NCBI GenBank assembly: GCA_964521625.1
Contig: CAZFSM010000020.1
Coordinates: forward strand, 1-64,000
From: UBA1444 sp964521625
GTDB lineage: Bacteria > Bacillota > Negativicutes > UBA1444
Direction: 5' to 3'
Length of the DNA: 64,000 nt
A program made the translations under genes and the position numbers. This document shows, in pieces, positions 35,471 to 44,474 of this stretch (its first letter is position 1; each line of letters opens with the position of its first letter). A model generated the notes under the pieces. It was not told the origin of the DNA, ran no database searches, and saw only the letters and a program-made list of their open reading frames with translations.

Positions 35471-35878
35471 ATGCGCTGTCGCTTTACAATCAAATTCCCG
35501 CCGGAGAGCTCCCAGATACCGCTGACCTATCACCTGATCAAAGATTACGACTTCATGGTCAACATCCTGCGCGCCACGATCAGCGGCGAGCAGGAAGGAC
35601 GACTGCTGATGGAGGTCGAGGCCGAGCCGGACAAGTTGGAGCAGGGGCTGGCTTTCTTAAAATCCCACAATGTGACGATCATCCCGCTGAACCAGCAAAT
35701 TACGGTCGAACAGGACCGCTGCATCCACTGCGGCGCCTGCACCGCCGTCTGTCTTTCCGGCGCACTGTCGCTGGACCGCGACAATTGGCAGCTGGTGTTC
35801 GACTCGGAAAAATGCGTGATGTGCGGCCTCTGCGTCTCCGCCTGCCCGCTGCGGTTGATCCGGGCCGAGTTCAAATAG
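35471..35878 (+). CDS. NIL-domain plus 2x[4Fe-4S] ferredoxin, HcyBio partner
   Basis: 135 aa from ATG at 35471 (the frame is open further upstream inside the HcyBio gene). Residues 1-75 form the NIL (ligand-binding) domain, followed by two clusters: CIHCGACTAVC and CVMCGLCVSAC. This matches the small Fe-S protein that works with HcyBio in homocysteine formation, supplying electrons. Two bases after the HcyBio stop. Confidence 0.9.
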   Translation: MRCRFTIKFPPESSQIPLTYHLIKDYDFMVNILRATISGEQEGRLLMEVEAEPDKLEQGLAFLKSHNVTIIPLNQQITVEQDRCIHCGACTAVCLSGALSLDRDNWQLVFDSEKCVMCGLCVSACPLRLIRAEFK

Positions 35879-35881
35879 ACC

Positions 35882-36628
35882 ATGCCGTATGAACCGCGAA
35901 CCTACCGAAAGCAATCCGCCCGCAGCGGCCTGACCTACTTCTCGGCTTCCTGGTTGGAAACCGACCTGTGGATCGGCGTCGATTCGGGTGCTTTTTTTGC
36001 CGAACTGCCGGAGCAGGTCCGCCAAGAGATCATTTTGCTGCGGCAGCAGCTGAACCGCTACATTATTGACCAACCGGAATTTCTGCATAGCTTTAGCCCG
36101 GTGCCGCTGCTGCCCTCCGCGCCGGAAATCGCCCGCCTGATGGCGGCTGCGGCAGCGCCGGCCGGGGTCGGCCCGATGGCTGCGGTAGCAGGCGCGTTCG
36201 CCGAAACGATCGGCAAGTCGCTGGCCTGCCGTAGCGCTGCCCGCGAAATCATCGTGGAGAACGGTGGCGACATTTATCTGCACACGCAGACCGAAGCCCT
36301 GGTCGGCATCTATGCCGGCGACTCGCCGCTATCGCAGCAGCTGTCCTTGCGCATCCCGCCCGGACAGATGCCGCTCGGCGTCTGTACCTCCGCTGGCACG
36401 GTTGGCCCGTCGGTCAGTCTGGGCAAGACCGATGCCACCGTCACGCTGGCCGCCTCCGCCGCCCTGGCTGACGCCTATGCCAGCACGCTCGGCAACCTGG
36501 TCCAGACCGCCGATGACATCGCCGCTGCGCTCACCGTCGCACCGTCGCTGCCTGGCCTGCTCGGCTGTGTCATCATCTTCGACGACAAACTGGGCGCCTG
36601 GGGCCAGGTCGAGCTGGCCCCGCGATAG
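35882..36628 (+). CDS. UPF0280 family protein (ApbE-like fold)
   Basis: 248 aa. Family motifs: MAAVAGAFAETIGKSL near 100, IVENGGDIYLHT and GVCTSAGTVGPSVSLGKTDATVTLA. The family resembles the flavin transferase ApbE in fold and is found with HcyBio/NIL genes in many anaerobes, but no reaction is established. It starts 3 bp after the ferredoxin gene and closes the operon. Confidence 0.88.
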   Translation: MPYEPRTYRKQSARSGLTYFSASWLETDLWIGVDSGAFFAELPEQVRQEIILLRQQLNRYIIDQPEFLHSFSPVPLLPSAPEIARLMAAAAAPAGVGPMAAVAGAFAETIGKSLACRSAAREIIVENGGDIYLHTQTEALVGIYAGDSPLSQQLSLRIPPGQMPLGVCTSAGTVGPSVSLGKTDATVTLAASAALADAYASTLGNLVQTADDIAAALTVAPSLPGLLGCVIIFDDKLGAWGQVELAPR

Positions 36629-36657
36629 TTGAAAATTTTTCTCCACTGCGTTATAAT
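36629..36657 (+). promoter_or_regulatory. Sigma-A promoter of the ABC transporter operon
   Basis: TTGAAA (36629-36634), 17 bp, TATAAT (36652-36657). It overlaps the end of the UPF0280 gene region and starts a leader of about 150 nt. Confidence 0.82.
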
Positions 36658-36662
36658 GTTCA

Positions 36663-36798
36663 CATAATCGACGCCTGAGGAACAGGGCCTGGGCCTGACG
36701 CCAAGGGATGTGCATTATGACGCGAACGATCCTTGTTCTGTCATGAGGTTCATCTGCTCTGCGCTGCCTGCGCGGAGCTTATTTTTTTATTACGACCG
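36663..36798 (+). ncRNA. Structured leader RNA with intrinsic terminator (riboswitch-like, class not recognised)
   Basis: Between the promoter and the permease gene the RNA contains CAUAAU (36663-36668) complementary to AUUAUG (about 36714-36719), and GAACAGGG complementary to CCUUGUUC. It ends in a terminator: GCTCTGCGC / GCGCGGAGC (36757-36780) followed by TTATTTTTTT. A long leader with alternative pairings and a terminator before the first codon is the layout of a transcriptional riboswitch or attenuator. It does not match the motifs I know for guanidine, TPP, SAM, cobalamin, THF or fluoride. Confidence 0.6.
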
Positions 36799-36818
36799 GG
36801 AGGAGCTGCACTGCAAGC

Positions 36819-37598
36819 ATGAGATTCAAAACCGATGCGCTCAAAGGGTTCTATATTCCCGCCGCGGTCTTTCTCCTCTGGGTAGTCGGCTCGCAGTTTT
36901 CACTCTGGAACAGCTATATTATCCCGCCGCCGGGCGAAGTGGCCGCCGCATTCTGGCAAATCATCAGCGACGGCAGTTTGGCCCGTCATCTGTTTGTCAG
37001 CTTCAACCGCGTTTTCATTGGCTTTCTGGCCGCGCTTTGCCTCGCCTTTCCTCTCGCGGTCCTGCTTGGCATGTTCAAACCGCTGTCCGCTTATTTTGAT
37101 ATCACATTGGAAGCGCTGCGTCATATTCCGCCGCTAGCAACCATTCCGATCCTGATCCTCTGGTTTGGCATCGGCGAACTGCCCAAGCTGTTGATTGTGG
37201 TGATGGCGACGTTTTTTCCGATTTTTTTCAATACGTTGCACGGCGTAGCCAGCTGCGACAATAAATTGATCGAAGTGGCCCGCTCTTTTGGCATGAACCG
37301 GCGTCAGACTTTTCGCCGGGTCGTGCTGCCATCTGCCATGCCTGCCGTTCTTGTCGGCATGCGGCTCGGACTCGGCTACAGCTGGCGGGCGCTGGTCGGC
37401 GCCGAACTGATCGCCGCCTCGTCCGGCATCGGCTATATGATTCTGGACGCGGAGCAGCTGTCCCGACCGGACCTTGTCATCATCGGCATTCTTACGATCG
37501 GCATCATGGGTACGCTGATTGATCTGGTGTTTTTCGCCCTGACCCAAAAACTGATTCCCTGGAAAGTAGGTGAAGACGCGAATTATGGCCGGGGTTAA
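36819..37598 (+). CDS. ABC transporter permease, SsuC/TauC type
   Basis: 259 aa with about six membrane segments. The EAA loop is EVARSFGMNRRQTFRRVVLPSAMP (residues about 148-171). This subfamily moves sulfonates, nitrate, taurine, thiamine precursors or guanidine-like compounds. Start ATG 36819; GGGAGGAG is 13 bp away, which is long. It overlaps the ATPase start. Confidence 0.88.
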   Translation: MRFKTDALKGFYIPAAVFLLWVVGSQFSLWNSYIIPPPGEVAAAFWQIISDGSLARHLFVSFNRVFIGFLAALCLAFPLAVLLGMFKPLSAYFDITLEALRHIPPLATIPILILWFGIGELPKLLIVVMATFFPIFFNTLHGVASCDNKLIEVARSFGMNRRQTFRRVVLPSAMPAVLVGMRLGLGYSWRALVGAELIAASSGIGYMILDAEQLSRPDLVIIGILTIGIMGTLIDLVFFALTQKLIPWKVGEDANYGRG

Positions 37599-38322
37599 AC
37601 TGGAACAGCTTTCACGCCACTATATCGTGTCGGACCAGCGGCTGGAGGCGGTAAACAAAGTCAGTACCACCATCGCCCCCGGCAGCTTCACCGTGATCGT
37701 CGGTCGCAGCGGCTGCGGCAAAACGACCTTGCTGCGCCTGCTGAGCGGCTTGGAACAAAAAACATCCGGCCAGATCCACTGGCTTGACAGCAAAACCGGC
37801 AGCGATAACCCCAAAGTAGGCATCGTGTTTCAGGAGCCGCGCCTGATGCCCTGGCTCACAGTCTTTGAAAATATGGCCTTTGCCCTGGACCAGGCTGCGA
37901 ATCCGGCGGCGACCGAACAACGGGTCTCTGCTACTTTGGATCAGCTGGGCTTGTCGGCCTTCCGCGACGCTTATCCGTCCCAACTTTCCGGCGGCATGGC
38001 CCAGCGAGTTTCGCTTGGTCGCACGCTGTGCTACAACCCGGACCCGATTCTGATGGATGAACCGTTTGGCGCGCTGGATTATTTCACCCGCAAAAAACTG
38101 CAGCGGGAAATCGTCGACTTGTTCCTGACCGAGCAAAAAACGATCGTGTTTGTCACCCATGATGTCAGTGAAGCAGTGTACCTGGGTCAGAAGATATTGG
38201 TCATGGAAGCCGGTCGGCTGATTCGCGAATTGTCGGTCGACCTGCCCTATCCGCGCCAGGTAGCCGATCCGGCCTTTCTGCAATATCAGCAGGAAATTCT
38301 TGACTCGCTGGGCGGAGTATAG
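37585..38322 (+). CDS. ABC transporter ATP-binding protein, SsuB/TauB type
   Basis: 245 aa from ATG at 37585 (GTG at 37570 possible). Walker A GRSGCGKTT, Q-loop FQEPRLMPWLT, signature LSGGMAQRVSLGR, Walker B ILMDEPFGALD and the switch His in VFVTHDVSEA. It powers the transporter with the 36819 permease. Confidence 0.92.
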   Translation: MAGVKLEQLSRHYIVSDQRLEAVNKVSTTIAPGSFTVIVGRSGCGKTTLLRLLSGLEQKTSGQIHWLDSKTGSDNPKVGIVFQEPRLMPWLTVFENMAFALDQAANPAATEQRVSATLDQLGLSAFRDAYPSQLSGGMAQRVSLGRTLCYNPDPILMDEPFGALDYFTRKKLQREIVDLFLTEQKTIVFVTHDVSEAVYLGQKILVMEAGRLIRELSVDLPYPRQVADPAFLQYQQEILDSLGGV

Positions 38323-38350
38323 TACTAAAAAAACATCGGGAGGTCTTACG

Positions 38351-39334
38351 ATGAAAAATTCAACCAAACGGATCAGCAGCCTTCTGGTACTGGGAGTCAT
38401 GCTGCTTGCTACCGGTTGCGGCGCCCCGGCAAAACCGGCGGCGACAACCACGCCTGCCGCAACGCCGCCCAAAGCCATCAGCCTGACATACGTGAAAGCG
38501 CCGCTAAATATCCCCTCGATCCTGGAAAAGAAGCAAACGGTGTTTGAGAAAGAGTTTGAGAAAGACAAAATCGCTGTCCAGTATTCGGAAATAACCGTCG
38601 GCTCCAAGCAAACCGAAGCGATGGCAGCCGGTTCGCTCGACTTCGCCCACGCACTGGGCGGCACTTCGGCGATTTTGGCAGCAGCCAACGGGGTCGACCT
38701 GAAGGTCGTCGGCATTTACAGCCGGGCCCCCAAAGCATTTGTCATCCTGACCAAAGGCGATGCGATCAAAAGTGTCGCCGACCTGAAAGGCAAAAAAGTT
38801 GCCGGACCGAAAGGCACGATCCTGCATCAATTGATCTTGGCCGCCCTGGCCAAGAATGGGCTGAAGCCGGATGACATTGAGTTCGTTTCGCTCGACCTGC
38901 CCAGTTCGACCGCAGCCCTGATTAACGGCAGCGTCGCCGCAGCATTGTCAGCCGGTCCAGATGCGATTCGCGCCGAAAAGGCGGGCGCCCGGATTTTGAC
39001 CACTGGCGAAGGCCTGGTGGAAGCAACCATCGTCACTGCTGTGCGCGGCGAGTTTTTGCAGAAATATCCCGAACTGGTCAAGCGGTTCCTGACAGCGCAC
39101 CTTGCTACTGTCGATTCGATCAAAGCCAATCCCGAACAGGCGCTGGCCCTGACTGCGACTGAGACCGGTCTGCCGCTGGAGGCGGTAAAGCAGATGTACC
39201 CGATGTATGATTTTGACCCCACGATCAAAGCGTCCGACATCGAAGAACTGAAGCGGACCCAGGATTTCCTGATCCAAAACGGGTTGCTGAAAAAGAGCAT
39301 CGAAATCGAAAAACTGATTGCGCCGCTGAAATAG
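38351..39334 (+). CDS. ABC substrate-binding lipoprotein, SsuA/NMT1-like
   Basis: 327 aa from ATG at 38351 (GGGAGG upstream). Lipobox LLATGC with Cys near residue 23, then an Ala/Pro/Thr linker and an NMT1/SsuA-type fold (AKPKAISLTYVKAP..., SLDFAHALGGTSAIL, LKGKKVAGPKGT). The ligand is not identifiable from sequence. Last gene of the transporter operon; a strong terminator follows. Confidence 0.88.
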   Translation: MKNSTKRISSLLVLGVMLLATGCGAPAKPAATTTPAATPPKAISLTYVKAPLNIPSILEKKQTVFEKEFEKDKIAVQYSEITVGSKQTEAMAAGSLDFAHALGGTSAILAAANGVDLKVVGIYSRAPKAFVILTKGDAIKSVADLKGKKVAGPKGTILHQLILAALAKNGLKPDDIEFVSLDLPSSTAALINGSVAAALSAGPDAIRAEKAGARILTTGEGLVEATIVTAVRGEFLQKYPELVKRFLTAHLATVDSIKANPEQALALTATETGLPLEAVKQMYPMYDFDPTIKASDIEELKRTQDFLIQNGLLKKSIEIEKLIAPLK

Positions 39335-39409
39335 CGAACACGACACAACTATACACATATCAACAGGGGGCTGTGGATAACTTTCATCAAGTATCCGCAA
39401 AACAAAAAC

Positions 39410-39447
39410 AAAAACCCCGCTATCGATAAAATCGATAGCGGGGTTTT
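39410..39447. terminator. Bidirectional terminator
   Basis: AAAAACCCCGCTATCGAT and ATCGATAGCGGGGTTTTT form a perfect 18-bp stem with an AAA loop, between convergent genes. Confidence 0.93.
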
Positions 39448-39466
39448 TGTACTCAGCGCTGTACTG

Positions 39467-40987
39467 CTAAAACCAGGTCCCGTTCAGGATATCTTTTGCG
39501 TCCCTGGTCATCGGGATCACATCTTCCCGGTTGATGTACTTCACGTCAAACTTGCGGTTCAGGGCAGCAAAATGCCGCACGCCAAACGCGATCTTCTGCA
39601 AGTAAGAGTAAGCGCCAATCGCGCCGGCAGACATTTTGGCCGCTTCCGCGCCGTAAATACTGCGCAATTCCGGCAGATGCCGGAACAGGGCTTCCCGGGT
39701 TGCGCCAAACCGTTCCAAATGTTTAGGAACCGTGCCGCTTGCCAGCAACTGTCCCACTTTTTCGCCGACCATCGCCGCAGCCATCGTAGCCCGGCAGAGG
39801 CCAACCAATTTTACGTAGGGGGCCCCAATGGCCAGGGCTTTAAACACCTGGTCTTCACTGCTAATGCCGCCGGTAATCGCAATGTCCGGCAGGACCAGGC
39901 CGGCGCGCTCCAGTCGCCCGCAAATTTCGGCCAAAGCGCTCTCGATACATACCGCAGGCAGGCCCCATTCGTTCATCATCTTGCTCGGGCTATAGCCGGA
40001 ACCGCCACCCGCCCCGTCAAAGGTGACCAGGTCCACCTCCAGCACGGCGGCAAGACGCAGAACTTCTTCCAGGTCACGGCGGTCAAAGCCGGCCATTTTG
40101 AAGTAGACATTCTTCAGCCCCAGCGCCCGCAGCGATGTTATCCGCTGTCGCAGCGATTCTTCCGTCCACATCGGCAGACGGGAATAGCTCCAGAACTCTG
40201 GGCAAGCCTGCTTTTCATACAGCTTGACGATTTCAGGATCTTCCGGGTCCGGCTGTACGATCATGCCCTTCTGCTTTTTCGCCAAGGCTTCCTGTAAAGA
40301 GCCGATCCGCACGGCCGGCTGCGTGCCCTTGGCCGACTGGCCGAATTTAAACTCAATCGCCGTAAATCCGCACTCCGTAATGGCATATTCCGCCAGACCC
40401 ATCGCCAGGTCTTCCAGATTGCACTGGAGCACGATCTGCCCACAACCTCGGTCATAGCGGCTGAACGCGGCTTTCATCTCTTTCAGCATCGCAAACCGGA
40501 CGATTTTTCCCTGGGCGTCCAGTTGCAGGGCCGGGTCTTTACCAGGAGCGCTCTCGCCAATCACGCAGCAGACACCGGCCATAGCGGCAGCGGAAAAATA
40601 GTCCTTCCAGTTCAGTTTAATCACTGCCGGCAGGATAAGCGGCATGTTCAACTTAACGGGATTGCTGCGGCCAATGCTGGTGGCAAGACCGACACCATAA
40701 ATCGTGGCCTGCTCGCAGTCGGCGGGGCAGCCGACTGCGCCAAAGGCGCGGCCATTGATATTGAAATGGGAATAGTCGATCGGATAGTCTTTTTCCCCTG
40801 CCACCTGATTGTTGCCGGTGTTGGTCGGATAGACGATCGATTTGCCGAGCACGGCAGACAAGCCGATTTCACAAGTACCCAGGCAGTCAGCCGAACATAA
40901 TGAGCACATCCCGGAGCAGGGAGTGCTTTTGTCGCTGCGCATCCGAGTATCATTGAATGCAGAGGCCAGGTTCGGACTATATGTCAT
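39467..40987 (-). CDS. FMN-binding glutamate synthase family protein
   Basis: 506 aa from ATG at 40987 (GAAGGG upstream; the frame is open to 41032). It corresponds to the central FMN domain of GltB without the amidotransferase part: SYSRLPMWTEESL, VTFDGAGGGSGYSPSKMMNEWGLP and ITGGISSEDQVFKALAIGAPYVKLV. The N-terminus carries a cysteine cluster, CSGMCSLCSADCLGTC (residues about 24-39), unusual for plain GltB and likely to bind Fe-S. It may be an archaeal-type glutamate synthase or an oxidoreductase of a different substrate. Confidence 0.85.
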   Translation of the reverse strand: MTYSPNLASAFNDTRMRSDKSTPCSGMCSLCSADCLGTCEIGLSAVLGKSIVYPTNTGNNQVAGEKDYPIDYSHFNINGRAFGAVGCPADCEQATIYGVGLATSIGRSNPVKLNMPLILPAVIKLNWKDYFSAAAMAGVCCVIGESAPGKDPALQLDAQGKIVRFAMLKEMKAAFSRYDRGCGQIVLQCNLEDLAMGLAEYAITECGFTAIEFKFGQSAKGTQPAVRIGSLQEALAKKQKGMIVQPDPEDPEIVKLYEKQACPEFWSYSRLPMWTEESLRQRITSLRALGLKNVYFKMAGFDRRDLEEVLRLAAVLEVDLVTFDGAGGGSGYSPSKMMNEWGLPAVCIESALAEICGRLERAGLVLPDIAITGGISSEDQVFKALAIGAPYVKLVGLCRATMAAAMVGEKVGQLLASGTVPKHLERFGATREALFRHLPELRSIYGAEAAKMSAGAIGAYSYLQKIAFGVRHFAALNRKFDVKYINREDVIPMTRDAKDILNGTWF

Positions 40988-41149
40988 TATTATCCCTTCT
41001 TTCGCTTGTATTTCTGCTGCGCTTTGCTTCACAAAATCGCCTGCCGGTCATCACATACTCCTAGTCTTTTCGATTAAACCATAAAATAATCCTTGTTTGC
41101 GCCTGTTGCCTTATCTTTCCAAAGAAAAAATAACACTTGAAAATATCGC

Positions 41150-41183
41150 AAAAAAAGACGATGTCGTTTTAATCGACACCGTC
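41150..41183 (-). terminator. Terminator of the DUF401 gene
   Basis: GACGGTGTCG and CGACATCGTC pair (minus strand) with a 7-nt loop and T7 after it; 34 bp downstream of the stop at 41217. Confidence 0.85.
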
Positions 41184-41216
41184 GCTTGATGACCTCACAG
41201 CAATTCGCCCAGGGAA

Positions 41217-42422
41217 TTATTGCAACAAGAATAGCACGAAGCTATAGCCTGAGATAATCACCATAAACAGGACCATGACCGGGATCGTCCGTTTGACCAG
41301 GTCCAGGAACGAGGTTTCAAATCGTTCGGTAACGATTGCCAGGCAGATATGCGCCGGCGAAACCTGCATCGCGATATAGATCATGCACATTAGCAGGACC
41401 AACAAAGCGACGCCGCCGCCGGGAATCGCGGCAAATGCCAACGGAATCCCCAGTGCGATGATCGCGGTCGCACCGGCAATGATCGTTCCAACCAAAAAAA
41501 CCAGCGAAAACACGACAACCGTCGGCACAGGCAAAACGGCAAATACTGCTGGCAACCGGTCGATTACGCCGGTATAGGTCAGAACATCTTTAAACATCAT
41601 GACAACAACCGTGCTCAGGATCAGTTTTGATTCAAACGCACTGATAAACATCGGCCGCACTTCTTGCCAGGAGAACTTGTCCACGACAAAGTTGAGCACT
41701 ATGATCATCGCCACCGCAATATGCACCTGGATCTTGAACGCCAGGATAATTACGATGGTCACCAAAATCGTCCAGATACTGCGGACCAGATTATTCAGGT
41801 CGCGAATTTTGTTTTCCGAGTTCGGCAGCCCTGTTTCTACCGGGATCTTCCGCACATATAAAAAGTAGCCCAATAAAAATAAGACCAGCGCCATGGGCAG
41901 CATGCTCAGCACAAACGCTGTCATATCGACGCCCGACAACTGCAGCGCCAGAATGATCGACGCATACGTCGGCAAAAAAGCTTCCGAGATATGGCGATAG
42001 TAACTGGTGATAAACGTCTTATCTTCTTTGCTGATATAATCGCCGCCAGCATTATCGACAATCGGGCAGGCGATCAGAACCGCTCCCGCCGACGGCAGCA
42101 ACCCGATAATGAACGGCGCCATCATCGCGTTCACACGGCGGCTGTTAAAAATCCCGCTTAATGACATCTCGGCCAGGACCAATTGCTCTCTTTTTTCCAG
42201 CATTCGCTGCAAAAACGTAATCGAATAGAACGCCAGAACCAAGCTGATGGTCACTGGGCTAATGCTCGAGGCGCCGATGATTTTTAAGGTCTGCAAAATT
42301 CCGATGTCATAGAGGATGCTTGTGCCGGCAATTCCCGCGGCAATCGACACATACAGCGGTTTTTTCAGCTTTATGACTGCGATGATCAAACAGAATACCG
42401 CCAACAGTTTTAACAAGTCCAT
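41217..42422 (-). CDS. DUF401 family membrane protein, putative carboxylate permease
   Basis: 401 aa, about 10 hydrophobic segments. Family pattern: LPSAGAVLIACPIVDNAGGDYISKEDKTFITSYYRHISE (residues about 110-148) and a second repeat near 300-360 (TAIIALGIPLAFA, VSPAHICLAI). It belongs with the ion-transporter-like permeases but has no proven substrate. Start ATG with GGAGGGG. Monocistronic. Confidence 0.85.
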   Translation of the reverse strand: MDLLKLLAVFCLIIAVIKLKKPLYVSIAAGIAGTSILYDIGILQTLKIIGASSISPVTISLVLAFYSITFLQRMLEKREQLVLAEMSLSGIFNSRRVNAMMAPFIIGLLPSAGAVLIACPIVDNAGGDYISKEDKTFITSYYRHISEAFLPTYASIILALQLSGVDMTAFVLSMLPMALVLFLLGYFLYVRKIPVETGLPNSENKIRDLNNLVRSIWTILVTIVIILAFKIQVHIAVAMIIVLNFVVDKFSWQEVRPMFISAFESKLILSTVVVMMFKDVLTYTGVIDRLPAVFAVLPVPTVVVFSLVFLVGTIIAGATAIIALGIPLAFAAIPGGGVALLVLLMCMIYIAMQVSPAHICLAIVTERFETSFLDLVKRTIPVMVLFMVIISGYSFVLFLLQ

Positions 42423-42599
42423 TATTTCGCCCCTCCCATTTTTTCCGGCGCTGCTACTTTTGCATTATATCAACAATTGCGCTTTTCGTGCTGGTTGGCT
42501 TAAGATATTTATTTATTTTCCATTCCAAGAAGTATAAAATGAACCTTGAACAGCAACCCGGCCTTCAGAGGCAAAATCACGGTTGCAGGAGTTGAAGAA

Positions 42600-43208
42600 A
42601 TGAAACGAATCGGCTGCCTATTCCTATTACTGTGCCTGTGCATTCTGCCCATTCTGACTACGCCCGGTGAAGCTGCCGACCGGCCGCCACTGTCAGGTTA
42701 TTTTCCGGTTGCACAAAACTCTGTCTGGGAGTTTGCTGGCGAAGGAATCGAATTTGCCGCATTTTCCAGGCGCGTCGAACACCTGCGGGGTGATCGCGTG
42801 CAGATGTCCCAGTGGAACGGCGCCACCCGGCTAATGATGATCTTTCAGGTCTCCGCCAGCGCTGTAACCCAGACTTTTTCCCAGGAAGAGGTTTATGACA
42901 ATCCGCAAATGTTCAACAAACCGGCCAATAAGGCCACTATCATTCTCAAGGAACCGCTGGTCGTCGGCGCAGTTTGGCAAAACGCACTGGACCGCCGGGA
43001 AATCTTGTCTGTCAGCCGCAAACTCAAACTGCCAGCTGGCGTCTTTGACAATGTGCTGGTCGTGAAAATAGTCAGCACGGCCAAAGAAACCGCTGATGAC
43101 GGCTATACGCTGGAATACTATGCGCCGGGCGCCGGTCTGGTCATGCAGGAGTATTATGGCGCCAATAATTTTAAAGTGGTATCGAAATTGAAGTCATTCA
43201 GTAAATAA
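42600..43208 (+). CDS. Hypothetical exported protein
   Basis: 202 aa from ATG at 42600 (CAGGAG upstream; the frame is open to 42546). Signal peptide with a Leu/Cys-rich core (CLFLLLCLCILPILTT), then a domain of about 170 residues that reads like small Firmicutes lipoprotein-type proteins (YFPVAQNSVWEFAGEG, YYAPGAGLVMQEYY). Function unknown. Confidence 0.65.
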   Translation: MKRIGCLFLLLCLCILPILTTPGEAADRPPLSGYFPVAQNSVWEFAGEGIEFAAFSRRVEHLRGDRVQMSQWNGATRLMMIFQVSASAVTQTFSQEEVYDNPQMFNKPANKATIILKEPLVVGAVWQNALDRREILSVSRKLKLPAGVFDNVLVVKIVSTAKETADDGYTLEYYAPGAGLVMQEYYGANNFKVVSKLKSFSK

Positions 43209-43306
43209 CGCTCATTTTCCGCGGTTTGCCTCGGCGTCCCGGCAGGATATGCAGATTGGAGCGGCGAAGAAAACAGCACGGATAAAAACTTCAGGGAGGC
43301 TCTATC

Positions 43307-43603
43307 ATGATTGTTGTCATTGCCAAGGTGTCGGTTATCCCCGAGAAAAAACAGGAGTTATTGGCTCTCGCCAAACCAGTAATCGCAACCACCCAGGCCG
43401 AAGCCGGCTGCATCAGCTACATTTTGCTCGATAACACGTACGATCCGGGCGGTTGCATGTTCGTCGAAGAATGGGCCGACCTGGCAGCGCTGCAAGCACA
43501 CGCCGCCGCGCCGCATATCGCCCAGTGGCGCAAAGATTCGCGCGATCTGCTCACCGCCAAAACCGCCATCACGATTTATCAGGGCGACGAAGTAAAGCTG
43601 TAA
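43307..43603 (+). CDS. Putative quinol monooxygenase, ABM/YgiN family
   Basis: 98 aa single ABM domain: MIVVIAKVSVIPEKKQELLAL, QAEAGCISYILLDNTYDP, FVEEWADLAALQAHAAAPHI. Such small dimers oxidise quinols or aromatic compounds without cofactors, or act as stress proteins. ATG has AGGGAGG. 51 bp upstream of the nitroreductase; the two may be cotranscribed. Confidence 0.88.
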   Translation: MIVVIAKVSVIPEKKQELLALAKPVIATTQAEAGCISYILLDNTYDPGGCMFVEEWADLAALQAHAAAPHIAQWRKDSRDLLTAKTAITIYQGDEVKL

Positions 43604-43654
43604 CCGTCATCTCCGCCTGAATGCGCCACAAATAGCAACGAGTAAGGAGTATGT

Positions 43655-44470
43655 ATGCTGGAACTGATTACAGTTGACCAGTCGCTTTGCGTCCGTTGCG
43701 GACGCTGCGCGGCAGTTTGTCCGCGCGGCCTGATTCATTTGAATCGCGAGTGGCCCGAATCCACAGCCGAAAAGCTCTGTGTCGGCTGCGGTCAATGCGT
43801 CGCCATCTGTCCGGCAAGCGCTCTCGACAACCGCCTGGCGCCGCTGGCAGGGCAAACACCGCTGCCCCCTTCACCTTATACGCCGGAGGCAGCGTATCAT
43901 TTCCTGCGTTCGCGCCGCTCCACCCGTTGTTTCAAAAAGACGCAGGTCGAACGCGAAAAACTGGTCCAGTTGCTGGAACTGGCCCGACTGGCGCCAAGCG
44001 GCGGCAACTCGCAAGGCATAGCCTATTTGGTGATAGAAAACCGCAGTGTGCTGGACCAGCTGACTGCGGCAACGATCGACTGGATGGATGAACAAAGCAA
44101 ACAAGGCCTCCCTGCCGCCAAAATCTACGCCCAGTACGTCGTGATGCACCGCGCGCAAGGCCGAGACTCGATCCTGCGCGACGCTCCCTGCCTGATTGTC
44201 GCCCATGCCGCCGCCAGTTTCCCGCGCGGTCGTGAAAACAGCCTGTTTACCCTGGCCTACGCTGAGCTCTACGCACCAGCCATCGGCCTGGGCAGCTGCT
44301 GGGCTGGCCTGATGGAGGCGGCTGCCTTTGCCGGCTCTTCGGTATTGGGCCTGCTGGGTCTGCCGGCAGATCGGCAATTTACCGGCGCAATCATGGTTGG
44401 TTATCCGGCATTGCAGTTCCCGCGGATGCCAGCCCGTAAACCACTCGAAATCAAGTTCTCGGAGGAGTAA
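43655..44470 (+). CDS. Ferredoxin-nitroreductase fusion protein
   Basis: 271 aa. Residues 1-55 form a 2x[4Fe-4S] ferredoxin (CVRCGRCAAVC, CVGCGQCVAIC). The rest is an FMN-type nitroreductase domain starting at FLRSRRSTRCFKKTQVERE, with LARLAPSGGNSQGIAYLVIE and GLGSCWAGLMEAAA. The ferredoxin probably delivers electrons to the flavin. Substrate unknown. AAGGAG is 6 bp before ATG. Confidence 0.9.
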   Translation: MLELITVDQSLCVRCGRCAAVCPRGLIHLNREWPESTAEKLCVGCGQCVAICPASALDNRLAPLAGQTPLPPSPYTPEAAYHFLRSRRSTRCFKKTQVEREKLVQLLELARLAPSGGNSQGIAYLVIENRSVLDQLTAATIDWMDEQSKQGLPAAKIYAQYVVMHRAQGRDSILRDAPCLIVAHAAASFPRGRENSLFTLAYAELYAPAIGLGSCWAGLMEAAAFAGSSVLGLLGLPADRQFTGAIMVGYPALQFPRMPARKPLEIKFSEE

Positions 44471-44474
44471 TCGG

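Noticed and set aside
36663..36798. Guanidine-I, TPP, SAM or cobalamin riboswitch
   Set aside because: The diagnostic conserved blocks of these classes are absent; the leader is therefore left unclassified.
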